64,000 nt of DNA from Streptomyces fructofermentans (GTDB lineage Bacteria; Actinomycetota; Actinomycetes; Streptomycetales; Streptomycetaceae), in NCBI RefSeq assembly GCF_014651055.1, contig NZ_BMWD01000001.1, positions 695,348 through 759,347 on the forward strand, given 5' to 3'. Positions 52,525 to 63,727 of this stretch are shown here, piece after piece. Below the pieces are notes generated by a model that had not been told where the DNA came from, ran no database searches, and worked only from the letters and a program-made list of their open reading frames with translations. The translations under genes were made by a program, and so were the position numbers. Numbering within the stretch: position 1 is the stretch's first letter; each line of letters begins with the position of its first letter.

Positions 52525-53133
52525 TCAGGTGCTCAGCCCGGTCACCAGGTCCGCGGCGTCGGCCGCGGGCATACCGGCCGAGGTCAGCATCGTGACCGCG
52601 GCGGCGCGGCCCGCGTCCTCGGCCGGCAGCAGGCCGTCGTTCACGGCCTCCATGAGGCCGAACAGGACCTGCTCGGTGACGTAGGCCAGGGCCTCGGGCG
52701 GCAGGGGCGAGGCGAACACCCCCTGGTCCAGGCCCCGGCGGAACTGCTCGACGGACGCCTCGCGCACGGGGGCTAGGCGCTCCCTGATGCCCTGCATGGT
52801 GACGCTCCGCTGGGCGAGCGCGATCAGCAGCCGGTAGCGGTCGGCGATGTCCCAGACGGCCAGGATCGAGCGGGCCATGGCCTCCGCCGGTCCCGTGACC
52901 CCTTCGAGCCCCCGGGCGTGGGCCGCCGCCACGACCTCGACGGCCTCGTCGACCAGTGCGCCGACCAGCGCCTCCCTGCTGGGGAAGTGCCCGTAGACCG
53001 TCCGACGCACGACGCCCGCGGCCCGCGCGATCTGGTCCATGGACGCGTCGGGGTCGCGCAGCAGCTCGGCGAGCGCGACGTCGAGGATGCGCCGGCGGTT
53101 GGCGTCTGCGCGGCTGCTGGTACCCGTGGTCAT
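52525..53133 (-). CDS. TetR-family transcriptional regulator
   Basis: A 203-residue regulator; the HTH reads MDQIARAAGVVRRTVYGHFPSREALVGALVDEA and the helical C-terminus fits a drug-responsive TetR. The ATG at 53133 is used; one codon-triplet further is another ATG at 53142. It lies upstream of, and divergent from, the DHA2 exporter, 665 bp away, whose promoter carries three operator-like palindromes. No such palindrome lies near its own start. Confidence 0.9.
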   Translation of the reverse strand: MTTGTSSRADANRRRILDVALAELLRDPDASMDQIARAAGVVRRTVYGHFPSREALVGALVDEAVEVVAAAHARGLEGVTGPAEAMARSILAVWDIADRYRLLIALAQRSVTMQGIRERLAPVREASVEQFRRGLDQGVFASPLPPEALAYVTEQVLFGLMEAVNDGLLPAEDAGRAAAVTMLTSAGMPAADAADLVTGLST

Positions 53134-53502
53134 GCGCGTCATTCTGCCCGCTGCCGGGTGCTCGCCGCCTGCCGCCCGCTGCCGGGTGCCGACCGCAAGG
53201 TGCCGACCGCCGGAATGCGCCGTCCGCTGCCGACCGCCGGGTGCCGCCCCCGCCGGACGACGCGGTACGCCGCCCCGCCGGCCCGCGGGCACTTGAGCGG
53301 TACGCAGTCCGGTGGCCGAGGGGCCCGGCGGCCGGTGCCCGTGGCCCGCGATGGGCGGCCCGTGGCAGTCGGCCGGGCCCGCACACCCCGGTGCCTGCGC
53401 CCGCCCCCGGGCCGTGGCTCACCGGGGACGGGGCGGTGGCCCGCGCCCCGGTGACGTGCTCGGCGAGTACCCCGTCGTCCGCCGCCGCGCTCCCCGCCCG
53501 GT

Positions 53503-53619
53503 CCTCGCACCCGCGCCCGGTCCTCGGCCCCCCGGCCCGTCCCTCGCACGCGCGCCCGGTCCTCGCACCCGCGCCCGGCCCTCGGCCCCCCGGCCCGTCC
53601 CTCGGCCCCCCCGCCCGGT
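53503..53619. repeat. 19-20-bp tandem array, six units
   Basis: Units begin CCTCG: starts at 53503, 53522, 53542, 53561, 53580 and 53600. Two unit types alternate (CCTCGCACCCGCGCCCGGT and a CCTCGGCCCCC form), giving a higher-order period of about 58 bp. No spacers, so not CRISPR. Confidence 0.9.
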
Positions 53620-53688
53620 CCTCGACCCGGCGCTCGTCCTCCCCGGCGGGCACGCAGGCCCCGGCGGGCACGCAGGTCCCGCCGGGGA

Positions 53689-53752
53689 GTTGCACACCGC
53701 TGTGCAACGACGTACATTGCTCACGGTTGAGCAATTGCACAGCAGTGTGCAA
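53689..53752. promoter_or_regulatory. Three tandem palindromic operators TTGCNCA-N4-TGNGCAA
   Basis: Site 1: 53689-53708 (GTTGCACA-CCGC-TGTGCAAC). Site 2: 53716-53735 (ATTGCTCA-CGGT-TGAGCAAT). Site 3: 53735-53752 (TTGCACA-GCAG-TGTGCAA). Centres are 27 and 18 bp apart. They end 46 bp before the exporter start, so a dimeric repressor such as the adjacent TetR would occupy the promoter. Confidence 0.85.
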
Positions 53753-53798
53753 GTCGCCGATCCGGACCTCAGTCACCGCGGAAGGGTGGACCCGAGTC

Positions 53799-55541
53799 AT
53801 GCGCCTCATCGTCAAGGAACCGGTCGACAGGACGGGTGTGCCCTACGCCCGCCGCTGGTGGGCCCTTCTGGTGCTGTGCCTGAGCCTGCTGATCATCGTG
53901 ATGGCGAACACGGCGCTCACGGTCGCGGCGCCGGACATGACCCGTGCCCTCGGTCTGACCAGCGCCGACCTGCAGTGGGTCATCGACGGCTACACCGTCC
54001 CGTACGCGGCGCTGATGCTCCTGCTCGGCGCGATCGGGGACAAGTACAGCCGCCGGGGCGCACTCGTGCTGGGGCTGCTCGTCTTCGGCGGGGGCGCGGT
54101 CGCCGGTTCGCTCGTGGACAGCGCCGGGGGCGTGATCACCGCCCGGGCCGTGATGGGTGTGGGAGCGGCCCTGATCATGCCGGCCACGCTCTCCCTGCTC
54201 GCCGCGACCTTCCCGCGTCGCGAGCGCGCCAGGGCGATCACGCTCTGGACGGCCACGGCCGGACTCGCGATCGCGGCGGGTCCGCTGGTGGCGGGAGCGC
54301 TCCTGGAGCGGTACGGCTGGTCGTCCACGTTCCTGATCAACGTGCCGATCGTCGTGCTCGCGCTCGTCGGCGCGTTCGTCCTCGTCCCGCCGTCCCGGGC
54401 CGCCCGGCGTGAACGCGTCGACCACGTGGGCGGGCTGCTCTCCGTCGTCTGGATCGGCGCGCTGGTCTACACGATCATCGAGGGCCCGCATTTCGGCTGG
54501 GGCGCCAACGCGCTCACGGCCGCCGGCGTGGCCGCGGTGGCCCTGGTCCTCTTCGTCGTCCAGGAGCTGCGGCACCCGCGCCCGGTCCTTGACCTGCGGC
54601 GCTTCGCCGACCGCCGGTTCGCGGGGTCCAACCTCGCCGTCGCGCTCTTCTTCCTCGCCGTCTTCGGTGCCTTCTACTACCTGACCCAGCACCTGCAGTT
54701 CGTCCTCGGGTACGACGCGCTGGAGACCGGTACGCGCATGCTGCCGCTCGCCGGAGCCGTCTTCGTCGGTTCGACGCTGACCGGATACCTCACCCCGCGC
54801 GTCGGCATGCGGGTCACGGTCACCGCGGGCATGGTCGGCGGCACGACGGCGCTCGCCCTGCTCACCCGGATCGACGCCGCGTCCTCGTACGGGGACTTCG
54901 TGGCACCGCTGCTCGTCCTGGGCCTTGCGATCGGGCTCGCGCTGTCCCCCTGCACGGACGCCATCATGGGCGCCTTCCCCGAGTCGGAGCTGGGGGTCGG
55001 CGGCGCGGTGAACGACACGTCGCTGGAGCTGGGCGGGTCGCTCGGGATCGCCGTACTGGGCTCGGTGCTGGCGAGTTCGTACTCCTCCAGGCTCTCGGAC
55101 GCGACGGCCGGCAGCGGGCTGCCCGCCGACGCGCTGAGCAGTGCCCAGGACTCGGTGGGGGCGGGCTACGCGGTCGCGCAGGGCGTCGGGGAGCGTGCCC
55201 GGCAGCTCGCCGAGCAGGCCGCGCGGGCCGCGGACGCCACGCAGGCCGGGGAGTTGAAGGCCCAGGCCGAGCAACTCGCCTCGGGGGCGCACCGGATGGC
55301 GGACGCGGTCGCCTCCTCCTTCTCCGGTGCCGTCGCCCACACCAGCCTGATCGGAGCGGTGGTCCTCGGAGTCGGCACGGTTCTGGTGGCCGTGCTGCTG
55401 CCGCGGGGGACGGCCGCGGACACGGCTGCCGGGACGGACGCGGAGGGCGCCGCCGCACCCGGGACCCCGGCGGAAGACGGGACCCCGGCCGACGCCGGCC
55501 CCGGCGGACGGGAGCACGAGCCCGCCGGGACCGCCCGCTGA
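53799..55541 (+). CDS. DHA2 (EmrB/QacA) family MFS drug exporter
   Basis: A 580-residue, 14-segment MFS protein. Motifs include ARRWWALLVLCLSLLIIVMANTALTVAAPDM at the N-terminus, LQWVIDGYTVPYAALMLLLGAIGDKYSRRG (motif A) and the TM5 antiporter motif region AAGPLVAG. A large loop near the C-terminus (about 430-500) is Ala/Gln/Glu-rich and helical, and the tail is Gly/Ala/Asp/Glu-rich. ATG at 53799. Likely exports a hydrophobic drug under control of the adjacent TetR. Confidence 0.9.
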   Translation: MRLIVKEPVDRTGVPYARRWWALLVLCLSLLIIVMANTALTVAAPDMTRALGLTSADLQWVIDGYTVPYAALMLLLGAIGDKYSRRGALVLGLLVFGGGAVAGSLVDSAGGVITARAVMGVGAALIMPATLSLLAATFPRRERARAITLWTATAGLAIAAGPLVAGALLERYGWSSTFLINVPIVVLALVGAFVLVPPSRAARRERVDHVGGLLSVVWIGALVYTIIEGPHFGWGANALTAAGVAAVALVLFVVQELRHPRPVLDLRRFADRRFAGSNLAVALFFLAVFGAFYYLTQHLQFVLGYDALETGTRMLPLAGAVFVGSTLTGYLTPRVGMRVTVTAGMVGGTTALALLTRIDAASSYGDFVAPLLVLGLAIGLALSPCTDAIMGAFPESELGVGGAVNDTSLELGGSLGIAVLGSVLASSYSSRLSDATAGSGLPADALSSAQDSVGAGYAVAQGVGERARQLAEQAARAADATQAGELKAQAEQLASGAHRMADAVASSFSGAVAHTSLIGAVVLGVGTVLVAVLLPRGTAADTAAGTDAEGAAAPGTPAEDGTPADAGPGGREHEPAGTAR

Positions 55542-55547
55542 CACGCG

Positions 55548-55582
55548 CCCGGTGCCCGGCGGGCCGGACGCCGGGCACCGGG
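55548..55582. terminator. 14-bp perfect hairpin after the exporter
   Basis: Arms 55548-55561 and 55569-55582 around a 7-nt loop, 7 nt after the stop codon. Confidence 0.85.
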
Positions 55583-55590
55583 AGCGCACA

Positions 55591-55630
55591 CGGGCCGCCC
55601 GGTCGGGGACACCCCCGACCGGGCGGCCCG
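55591..55630. terminator. 18-bp perfect hairpin
   Basis: Arms 55591-55608 and 55613-55630 around ACAC; second of a pair between convergent units. Confidence 0.85.
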
Positions 55631-55756
55631 ACGCATCCCACGACGCATCCGCCGACGGGACGGGCCCCGCGCTCTCGGAGGAGGCGTCCCGGCCGTCCGG
55701 GCCCGGCGTCCCTGCCCCGGGGGTCGGTCGGCCGGGGTGACGGGAGCGGTCCGAGG

Positions 55757-56230
55757 GTCCGTGACCGCGTCCAGGAGCGCCGTCTCCGGCGCGGTGAGCC
55801 GCAGGCCCGCCCCGGCCGCCGAGTCCCGGACCGTCTCCGGCCGGCTCGCGCCCGGGATCGGCACGACCACCGGTGAGCGTGACGACAGCCGGGCCAGGGC
55901 GACGTTCTGAGGCCCGACGCAGGTCGTGCAGCGGGCCCACCGACTCCTCGAAGGGCACGGCCGGGTCGGGCCTGTGGAGCTGGTGGAAGCCGATCGCCTC
56001 CGTGCCCGGCCGGTTCAGCGAGGCCCCGGCGGCCGCCTTCGGTGCCGGGGCGGGACGGCGATGGGCCTGCCCGACCTGATCCGCTCGGCGTAGTGGTCCA
56101 GCCCGCCGGTGAAGTCGTCGTCCCCGCCCAGCACATGGGCCACCCGCACCGCGACGTGGTCTCCGCCTGGCGCGGGGTGCGGCAGACCCGGTCGACCACG
56201 ACGTCGGAGGTCCGGGAGCCGAGGGCCCGT
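55757..56230 (-). pseudogene. Frameshifted aldo/keto reductase relic
   Basis: Three minus-strand frames hold consecutive pieces of an aldo/keto reductase. Near 56215 SRTSDVVV resembles the strand before the catalytic Lys. Near 55930-56020 IGFHQLHRPDPAVPFEESVG is a family hallmark in a second frame. Near 55760-55880 QNVALARLSSRSPVVVPIPGASRPETV and LRLTAPETALLDAV form the C-terminus in a third. The pieces need at least two frameshifts and internal deletion to join, and the intact barrel is too short, so it is nonfunctional. Boundaries are approximate; the N-terminal part is uncertain. Confidence 0.65.
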
Positions 56231-56360
56231 TCCGGCGACCGTTCGTCGTCGCGGAACGTGGGAGATCCGGTCGCGGCACCGAAGGAACCACGGCATGCGC
56301 GCGCGTCCGCCACCGAAACGCCGTGACGCCGAACTGGACGCCCACGCCCACGCCGCCGCC

Positions 56361-56391
56361 TTGCCTTGACGCCGACGTCAAGGACTACCGT
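56361..56391 (+). promoter_or_regulatory. MerR-type promoter with 19-bp spacer and dyad operator
   Basis: -35 TTGCCT (56361-56366), 19-bp spacer, -10 TACCGT (56386-56391). Within the spacer is the perfect dyad CCTTGACG-CCGA-CGTCAAGG (56364-56383). A too-long spacer with the dyad between the elements is the hallmark of MerR-activated promoters. The ATG at 56398 lies at the expected transcription start, so the message is leaderless. Confidence 0.85.
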
Positions 56392-56397
56392 CCCGGT

Positions 56398-56826
56398 ATG
56401 CGAATCGGCGAGCTGGCGGCGCGTGCCGGGACCACCACGCGGACCCTGCGGTACTACGAGTCGCGGGGCCTGCTGCCCGCGCGGCGCGGCGGCAACGGGT
56501 ACCGGACCTACGACGAGGGCGACCTGAGGCTGCTGCGGCAGATCAGGACGCTCCAGGACTTCGGGTTCGACCTGGAGGAGACGCGTCCCTTCGTGGAGTG
56601 CCTGCGCGCCGGGCATCCGGAGGGCGACTCGTGCCCCGCCTCGCTCGCGGTCTACCGGCGCAAGCTGGGTGAGCTGGACGCCCTCATCGGCGAGCTGCGC
56701 GCGGTGCGCGGGCAGGTGGGGGAGCAGCTCGCGCGGGCCGAGCGGGCGATGGGTGAGCTGGCGGCCGAGGCGGGGGTTCCGGGCGGTCCGGACCCGGTGT
56801 GCGAACTGGAGGGACGGACGCGGTGA
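56398..56826 (+). CDS. MerR-family transcriptional regulator
   Basis: A 142-residue regulator. The N-terminal winged HTH is MRIGELAARAGTTTRTLRYYESRGLLPARRGGNGYRTY, followed by the dimer helix. The effector region has two Cys in ECLRAGHPEGDSCPASL (about residues 64-77), spaced unlike CueR or SoxR but suitable for a metal or a redox signal. ATG at 56398; the gene's stop overlaps the thioredoxin start (GTGA). Autoregulation through the dyad at 56364-56383 is likely. Confidence 0.92.
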   Translation: MRIGELAARAGTTTRTLRYYESRGLLPARRGGNGYRTYDEGDLRLLRQIRTLQDFGFDLEETRPFVECLRAGHPEGDSCPASLAVYRRKLGELDALIGELRAVRGQVGEQLARAERAMGELAAEAGVPGGPDPVCELEGRTR

Positions 56827-57155
56827 TCAAGGCGGACGGTGTGGCCGAGGTGACGGACGAGGACTTCGCGGCGGAGGTGATCGGGGCGGAACTGCCCGTG
56901 CTGGTGGAATTCACCGCCGACTGGTGCCCGCCCTGCCGGCAGATCGCGCCGGTGCTCAGCGCCGTCGCGGCCGAGGAGGCCGGCCGGCTCAAGGTGGTGC
57001 AGATCGACGTGGACACCAACCCGGAGACCACGAACGCGTACGGAGTGCTGTCGATGCCCACCCTCATCGTGTTCCGCGACGGGCAGCCCGTGAAGTCGAT
57101 GGTGGGGGCCCGCCCCAGGCGGCGGCTGCTCCAGGAGCTCGCCGACGTGCTCTGA
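56823..57155 (+). CDS. trxA: Thioredoxin
   Basis: A 110-residue thioredoxin with the active site ADWCPPCRQ, an atypical WCPPC in place of WCGPC, and the conserved cis-Pro loop VLSMPTLIVF. The conserved buried Asp and the TNPETTNAYGV strand are present. GTG at 56823 overlaps the MerR stop, so the two are one operon. CPPC shifts redox potential relative to CGPC; the paired MerR suggests thiol or metal stress induction. Confidence 0.9.
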   Translation: MIKADGVAEVTDEDFAAEVIGAELPVLVEFTADWCPPCRQIAPVLSAVAAEEAGRLKVVQIDVDTNPETTNAYGVLSMPTLIVFRDGQPVKSMVGARPRRRLLQELADVL

Positions 57156-57200
57156 GGCGGCCCTCGGGCGACTCCGAGGCGACCGGGATTCGCGTCAGGA

Positions 57201-57244
57201 CAGGGAAATGGCCCGCAAGCAATTGCTTGCGGGCCATTTCCCTG
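57201..57244. terminator. 44-bp perfect palindrome after thioredoxin
   Basis: Two 22-bp arms (57201-57222, 57223-57244) meet without spacer. As RNA the hairpin would have a short AATT-type apex. It follows the thioredoxin stop by 46 nt and precedes the AT-richer helR promoter region. Confidence 0.85.
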
Positions 57245-57326
57245 CGTATATTTAATGGTTCGCGACTTTCCACAAGGCATCGCGAAAGAAGTTCATTGAC
57301 CGCAGTATATCCGGCCGGGAGCGGAA
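57245..57326 (+). promoter_or_regulatory. AT-richer helR promoter region
   Basis: An 80-bp stretch unlike the rest in composition, with TATATC at 57306-57311 as a possible -10 and TTGACC at 57296. CGCGA-N14-TCGCG flanks CTTTCCACAAGGCA. helR genes are usually preceded by a rifamycin-associated element; CTT...CAAGGC here is a partial match only. Confidence 0.4.
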
Positions 57327-59660
57327 TTGTCAAACAAGGCCCCAAACACAGAGTCGACCAATGGATTGCCGGACGATGAATTGCGCAGCGAGCAGGAATT
57401 CATCGACGTCCTGTACGCGCGCGTCGACGCCCTGCGCGGCGGCACCGAGGCCTCGGTGGCCGACGCCCTCGCCCAGGGGAACACGCCGATGCAGGCCCGG
57501 CTGGAGCGCGACGTCCTGGTCGCCGAGCGCTCGGGCCTGCTCGCCGCGCTCAACGCGGTGGACGGCTCGCTCTGCTTCGGCCGCATCGACCTCGCCCCGG
57601 ACGGCTCCCCCTCCGGCGGGCGCGGCGGGCACCCGTCCGGAACCACCCACCACATCGGCCGCATCGGCATCCGCGACGACGACGCCGCGCACACCCCGAT
57701 CCTGATCGACTGGCGGGCCCCGGTCGCCCGCCCCTTCTACCTCGCGACCGGCCACACCCCGATGGGCCTGCGCCGCCGCCGGCACATCACCACCGAGGGC
57801 CGTACCGTCTCGGCGCTGCACGACGAGATCCTCGACCTGGGGGACCGCGAGCGCACGGGCCACGAGGACCCGACCGGTGACGCCGTGCTGCTCGCCGCCC
57901 TCAACTCCGCGCGCACCGGCCGCATGAACGACATCGTGCAGACCATCCAGGCCGAGCAGGACCGCATCATCCGCGCCCCGCACCGCGGTGTGCTGGTCGT
58001 GGAGGGCGGCCCCGGCACCGGCAAGACGGCCGTGGCCCTGCACCGCGCCGCGTACCTGCTCTACGAGCACCGCGAACTCCTCGCCAAGCGGGCCGTCCTC
58101 ATCGTCGGCCCGAACCCCGCCTTCCTCGGCTACATCGGCGAGGTGCTGCCCGCCCTGGGTGAGACCGGTGTCCTGCTCGCGACCGTCGGCGAGCTGTACC
58201 CCGGCGTCACGGCGACCGCGTCCGACACGCCCGCCGCCGCGGCCGTGAAGGGCCGCGCGGACATGGCCGAGGTCCTCGCCGCCGTCGTCCGCGACCGCCA
58301 GACCCTGCCGGACCCGGTGATCGCCATCGAGCACGACCGGGACGTCCTGATGCTGGACAGCGGCCTCGTCGGTGTCGCCCGCGAACGCACCCGGGACGCG
58401 GGACTGCCGCACAACGTCGCCCGGGAGCACTTCGAGGGCCACATCCTCAACGCCCTCACCGACATGCTCGCCGAGCGGATCGGCACGGACCCCTTCGACG
58501 GCTCGAACCTGCTCGACCCCAGCGACATCACGCAGATCCGCGACGAACTGGCGGAGAACCCGGAGGTCTGGGCGGCCGTCGACACGCTGTGGCCGCGACT
58601 GACCCCGCAGCGGCTCGTCGCGGACTTCCTCGCCGAGCCCGACCGCCACCTGGACGCGTCCGACGCGGACGCCGTCCGCCGTCCGGTGACGCGCGCCTGG
58701 ACCGTCTCCGACGTCCCGCTCCTCGACGAGGCGGCCGAACTCCTCGGGGTGGACGACCGGGTGGCGCGGGCCGCCGTCGAGCAGGAGCGCGACCGCCAGA
58801 TCGCGTACGCCCAGGGCGTGCTGGACGTCTCCTACGCCTCGCGTACGTACGAGTTCGAGGACAAGGACGAGGAGGACGCGGAGGTCCTGTCCGCGCACGA
58901 CATCATCGACGCCGAGCGCATGGCCGAGCGCCACGAGGAGGACGACCACCGCAGCGCCGCCGAGCGTGCCGCGGCCGACCGGACCTGGGCGTTCGGGCAC
59001 ATCATCGTGGACGAGGCGCAGGAGTTGTCGCCGATGGCGTGGCGGCTGCTGATGCGCCGCAGCCCCACGCGGTCGATGACCCTGGTCGGCGACCCGGCGC
59101 AGACCGCCGAGGCGGCCGGTGTGGGCTCCTGGGCGGACATCCTCCACCCCTATGTCGAGGACCGCTGGGAGCACACCCGGCTGGCCGTCAACTACCGCAC
59201 CCCGTCCGAGATCATGGAGGTCGCGGCGGCCGTTCCGCGCGCCGGGCGGCCGGACTTCGAGCCGCCGAGTTCGGTGCGCTCGACGGGCGTGCGGCCGTGG
59301 CTGCGGGAGACCGCGGACCTGGCCGGGACCGTGGAGAAGTCGGTGGCCGAACTGGCGCCCGCCGAGGGGCGTCTCGCGGTGATCGCCCCACGCGGCCTGC
59401 ACCCGGAACTGGCCGCCCGGCTCGACGGGATCACGGCGGGCGCGGAGCCGGACCTGACCCGCGCGGTGGTGCTGCTGGACCCCCGGCAGTCGAAGGGACT
59501 GGAGTTCGACGCGGTCCTCGTGGTCGAGCCGGGGAGCTTCGGCACGAGCGACCTGTACGTCGCGCTGACCAGGGCGACGCAGACGCTCGGCATCGTGCAC
59601 ACCGGCGAGCTGCCGCGGGCGCTGGCCGACGCCGTGCGCGCGGGCACCCTGGCCGACTGA
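57327..59660 (+). CDS. helR: HelR, RNA-polymerase-releasing SF1 helicase (rifamycin tolerance)
   Basis: HelR displaces rifamycins and recycles stalled RNA polymerase. The 777-residue product has the HelD/UvrD-like layout: N-terminal coiled region, GRIGI...LIDWRAP (SH3-like and domain 1A start), Walker A EGGPGTGKTAV at about 227-234, a long insert with an acidic segment (EFEDKDEEDAEV), Walker B IIVDEAQELSPM, and the C-terminal SKGLEFDAVLVVEP and YVALTRATQTL motifs. TTG 57327 is the start: GGAGCGGAA sits just upstream and the next in-frame codons begin SNKAPN. Length is right for HelR. Confidence 0.9.
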   Translation: MSNKAPNTESTNGLPDDELRSEQEFIDVLYARVDALRGGTEASVADALAQGNTPMQARLERDVLVAERSGLLAALNAVDGSLCFGRIDLAPDGSPSGGRGGHPSGTTHHIGRIGIRDDDAAHTPILIDWRAPVARPFYLATGHTPMGLRRRRHITTEGRTVSALHDEILDLGDRERTGHEDPTGDAVLLAALNSARTGRMNDIVQTIQAEQDRIIRAPHRGVLVVEGGPGTGKTAVALHRAAYLLYEHRELLAKRAVLIVGPNPAFLGYIGEVLPALGETGVLLATVGELYPGVTATASDTPAAAAVKGRADMAEVLAAVVRDRQTLPDPVIAIEHDRDVLMLDSGLVGVARERTRDAGLPHNVAREHFEGHILNALTDMLAERIGTDPFDGSNLLDPSDITQIRDELAENPEVWAAVDTLWPRLTPQRLVADFLAEPDRHLDASDADAVRRPVTRAWTVSDVPLLDEAAELLGVDDRVARAAVEQERDRQIAYAQGVLDVSYASRTYEFEDKDEEDAEVLSAHDIIDAERMAERHEEDDHRSAAERAAADRTWAFGHIIVDEAQELSPMAWRLLMRRSPTRSMTLVGDPAQTAEAAGVGSWADILHPYVEDRWEHTRLAVNYRTPSEIMEVAAAVPRAGRPDFEPPSSVRSTGVRPWLRETADLAGTVEKSVAELAPAEGRLAVIAPRGLHPELAARLDGITAGAEPDLTRAVVLLDPRQSKGLEFDAVLVVEPGSFGTSDLYVALTRATQTLGIVHTGELPRALADAVRAGTLAD

Positions 59661-59747
59661 AGCCGGCGGCCGGCCCGTGGTGGGAGACGCGCCCCGGAAG
59701 CCGGCGGGACGGGATGACCGGTCCCGCCCGCTTCCGGCGGCCGGGGC

Positions 59748-62111
<2,364 letters not shown>

Positions 62112-62157
62112 GGGAGGAGCCTCCTCGGCAGAGGGGAGAGGGGAGAGGGCGGACGGA

Positions 62158-63558
62158 TCAGGACGCATCGGAGAGAGCCAGACGGCGGACCGCCGTCATC
62201 GGTACGGGCAGCCAGTCGGGCCGGTGCCGCGCCTCGTACACCACTTCGTAGACCGCCTTGTCGGTCTCGTACGCGCGCAGCAGCACCGGGTCGGTCCGCG
62301 GATCGCGCCCGGCGACCTCCGCGTATCCCGAGCAGTAGGCGGCCCGGCAGGCGTCCGCCCAGCCGGGGACGGTGTGCGTGAGCGAGTGCGCCGCGTAGTC
62401 GAAGGAGCGCAGCATGCCCGCCACGTCCCGCGCGGGGGGCTGGGGCATGCGCCGCTCGGCCAGCGGCTTCGACGGCTCGCCCTCGAAGTCGATCAGCGTC
62501 CACTCGCCCGACGGGGACCGCAGGCACTGGCCGAGGTGGAGGTCGCCGTGGATCCGCTGGGCGGTCCAGGTGCGGCCCTCGCCCGCCAGGTCGGCCAGGG
62601 CCGTGAACGCGGACCGCAGGCCGGGGGCGTACGGGCGCAGCGAGGGCACCGCCTGCACGGCCGTCTCCAGCCGCTCGGTCATGCCGGCCGCGAGAACCTC
62701 CATCTGCCCGCGTCCCAGTGTCACCGTGGGCAGGGCCCCGGCCAGCGCCGTGTGCACCTCGGCCGTGGCGCGCCCGAGGGCCCGCGCCCCGCGGCTGAAG
62801 TCCTCGCCCTTGGCCAGTTCTCCCCGGGCCAGCCCCCAGCCGTCCGCCGCGCCCTGCACGAAGGGCTGCAGCACACCCAGGACGGAGGTGTCGCCCGCCA
62901 GGTCGGCGAGTATCCAGCCGGCGGGCGCGGGGACGCGCGCGCAGCCCGCGCGGGCGAGGGCGAGCGGCAGTTCCAGGTCGGGGTTGACGCCCGGCACTGT
63001 CCGCCGCAGCAGTTTGAGGATGAACGTATCTCCGTAGACCACGGAGGAGTTGGACTGCTCGGCCGTCATCAGCCGGGGTATCAGGCCGTCCCTTATCTCC
63101 TGCCGTGCGTCCCCCTCGAAGCGCAGGGCGCCGACGCGCGCCCGGGCCCGTATCGCCTCCAGGAGCACATCGGCGGGCCGCGGGTCGTGCAGCGCCTCGT
63201 ACACCGACCGTCCGGCCAGCGGCCCCTCGGTGGGACGGCCGATCAGCGCGGGCGCCAGGCGCGGTGGCAGCGTCTCGCGCACTCCGAGGAGGAGTTGGTA
63301 GCAGTCGCCCGGGTGCGCGGTGCCGCCCTGCGCGGGCGGCTGGTGGGCGCGGACGAGCAGGTGCAGCAGCCCCAGGTTCGCGTCGAACGGCAGTACCTCC
63401 GCCGCCGCGACCAGCGAGAAGCCGGTCACGGGACGGCCCTTGCCGGCGAACCACCGCTGCCGTGGCAGCCATTCGCGCAGCAGTGGATCGAGCGACGCGA
63501 GCAGGTCCTGGCGTGTCGCGGAGGGTGCGTGCGCGGAGCTGGTGACGGCTTCCGTCAT
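62158..63558 (-). CDS. mak: Maltokinase (Pep2)
   Basis: Phosphorylates maltose to maltose 1-phosphate, the substrate of GlgE. The 466-residue product has [12 protein letters not shown] at the N-terminus, [11 protein letters not shown] with the catalytic Asp, and [13 protein letters not shown] with the metal Asp, in a eukaryotic-kinase-like fold. ATG at 63558. It is between treS (upstream) and glgB (downstream), as in the classical treS-mak-glgB order. The stop lies 47 nt before the glgB GTG. Confidence 0.95.
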   Translation of the reverse strand: MTEAVTSSAHAPSATRQDLLASLDPLLREWLPRQRWFAGKGRPVTGFSLVAAAEVLPFDANLGLLHLLVRAHQPPAQGGTAHPGDCYQLLLGVRETLPPRLAPALIGRPTEGPLAGRSVYEALHDPRPADVLLEAIRARARVGALRFEGDARQEIRDGLIPRLMTAEQSNSSVVYGDTFILKLLRRTVPGVNPDLELPLALARAGCARVPAPAGWILADLAGDTSVLGVLQPFVQGAADGWGLARGELAKGEDFSRGARALGRATAEVHTALAGALPTVTLGRGQMEVLAAGMTERLETAVQAVPSLRPYAPGLRSAFTALADLAGEGRTWTAQRIHGDLHLGQCLRSPSGEWTLIDFEGEPSKPLAERRMPQPPARDVAGMLRSFDYAAHSLTHTVPGWADACRAAYCSGYAEVAGRDPRTDPVLLRAYETDKAVYEVVYEARHRPDWLPVPMTAVRRLALSDAS

Positions 63559-63727
63559 GGCGTCGCGTCCTTTCCCCGGGGCCCGAGGACCGGGGGAGGC
63601 GGGGTGTTACTGATGGGTGCCCAGGGCGGGACGGCGGAAACCGCCCGGTCCCCGGTTTCGGCGGCCGGCCGGGCCCGGGCCCCGAGGGGTCCCGTTCCGG
63701 CGCCGCCGTCGCCTGCGCGGGGTCGGC

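Larger units (their letters stand above)
53134..53798. other. Long divergent interval with minisatellite and operators
   Basis: About 665 bp between the TetR and exporter genes. It holds degenerate GTGCCGACCGC repeats near 53190-53250, a 19-20-bp tandem array at 53503-53619, and three palindromic operator candidates at 53689-53752. No gene supported. Confidence 0.7.
55542..55756. other. Gap with two strong terminators after the exporter
   Basis: Hairpin 1: arms 55548-55561 and 55569-55582 (14 bp, 7-nt loop). Hairpin 2: arms 55591-55608 and 55613-55630 (18 bp, 4-nt loop). Both perfect; they separate the exporter from a convergent gene relic. The rest is low-complexity GC-rich DNA. Confidence 0.8.
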
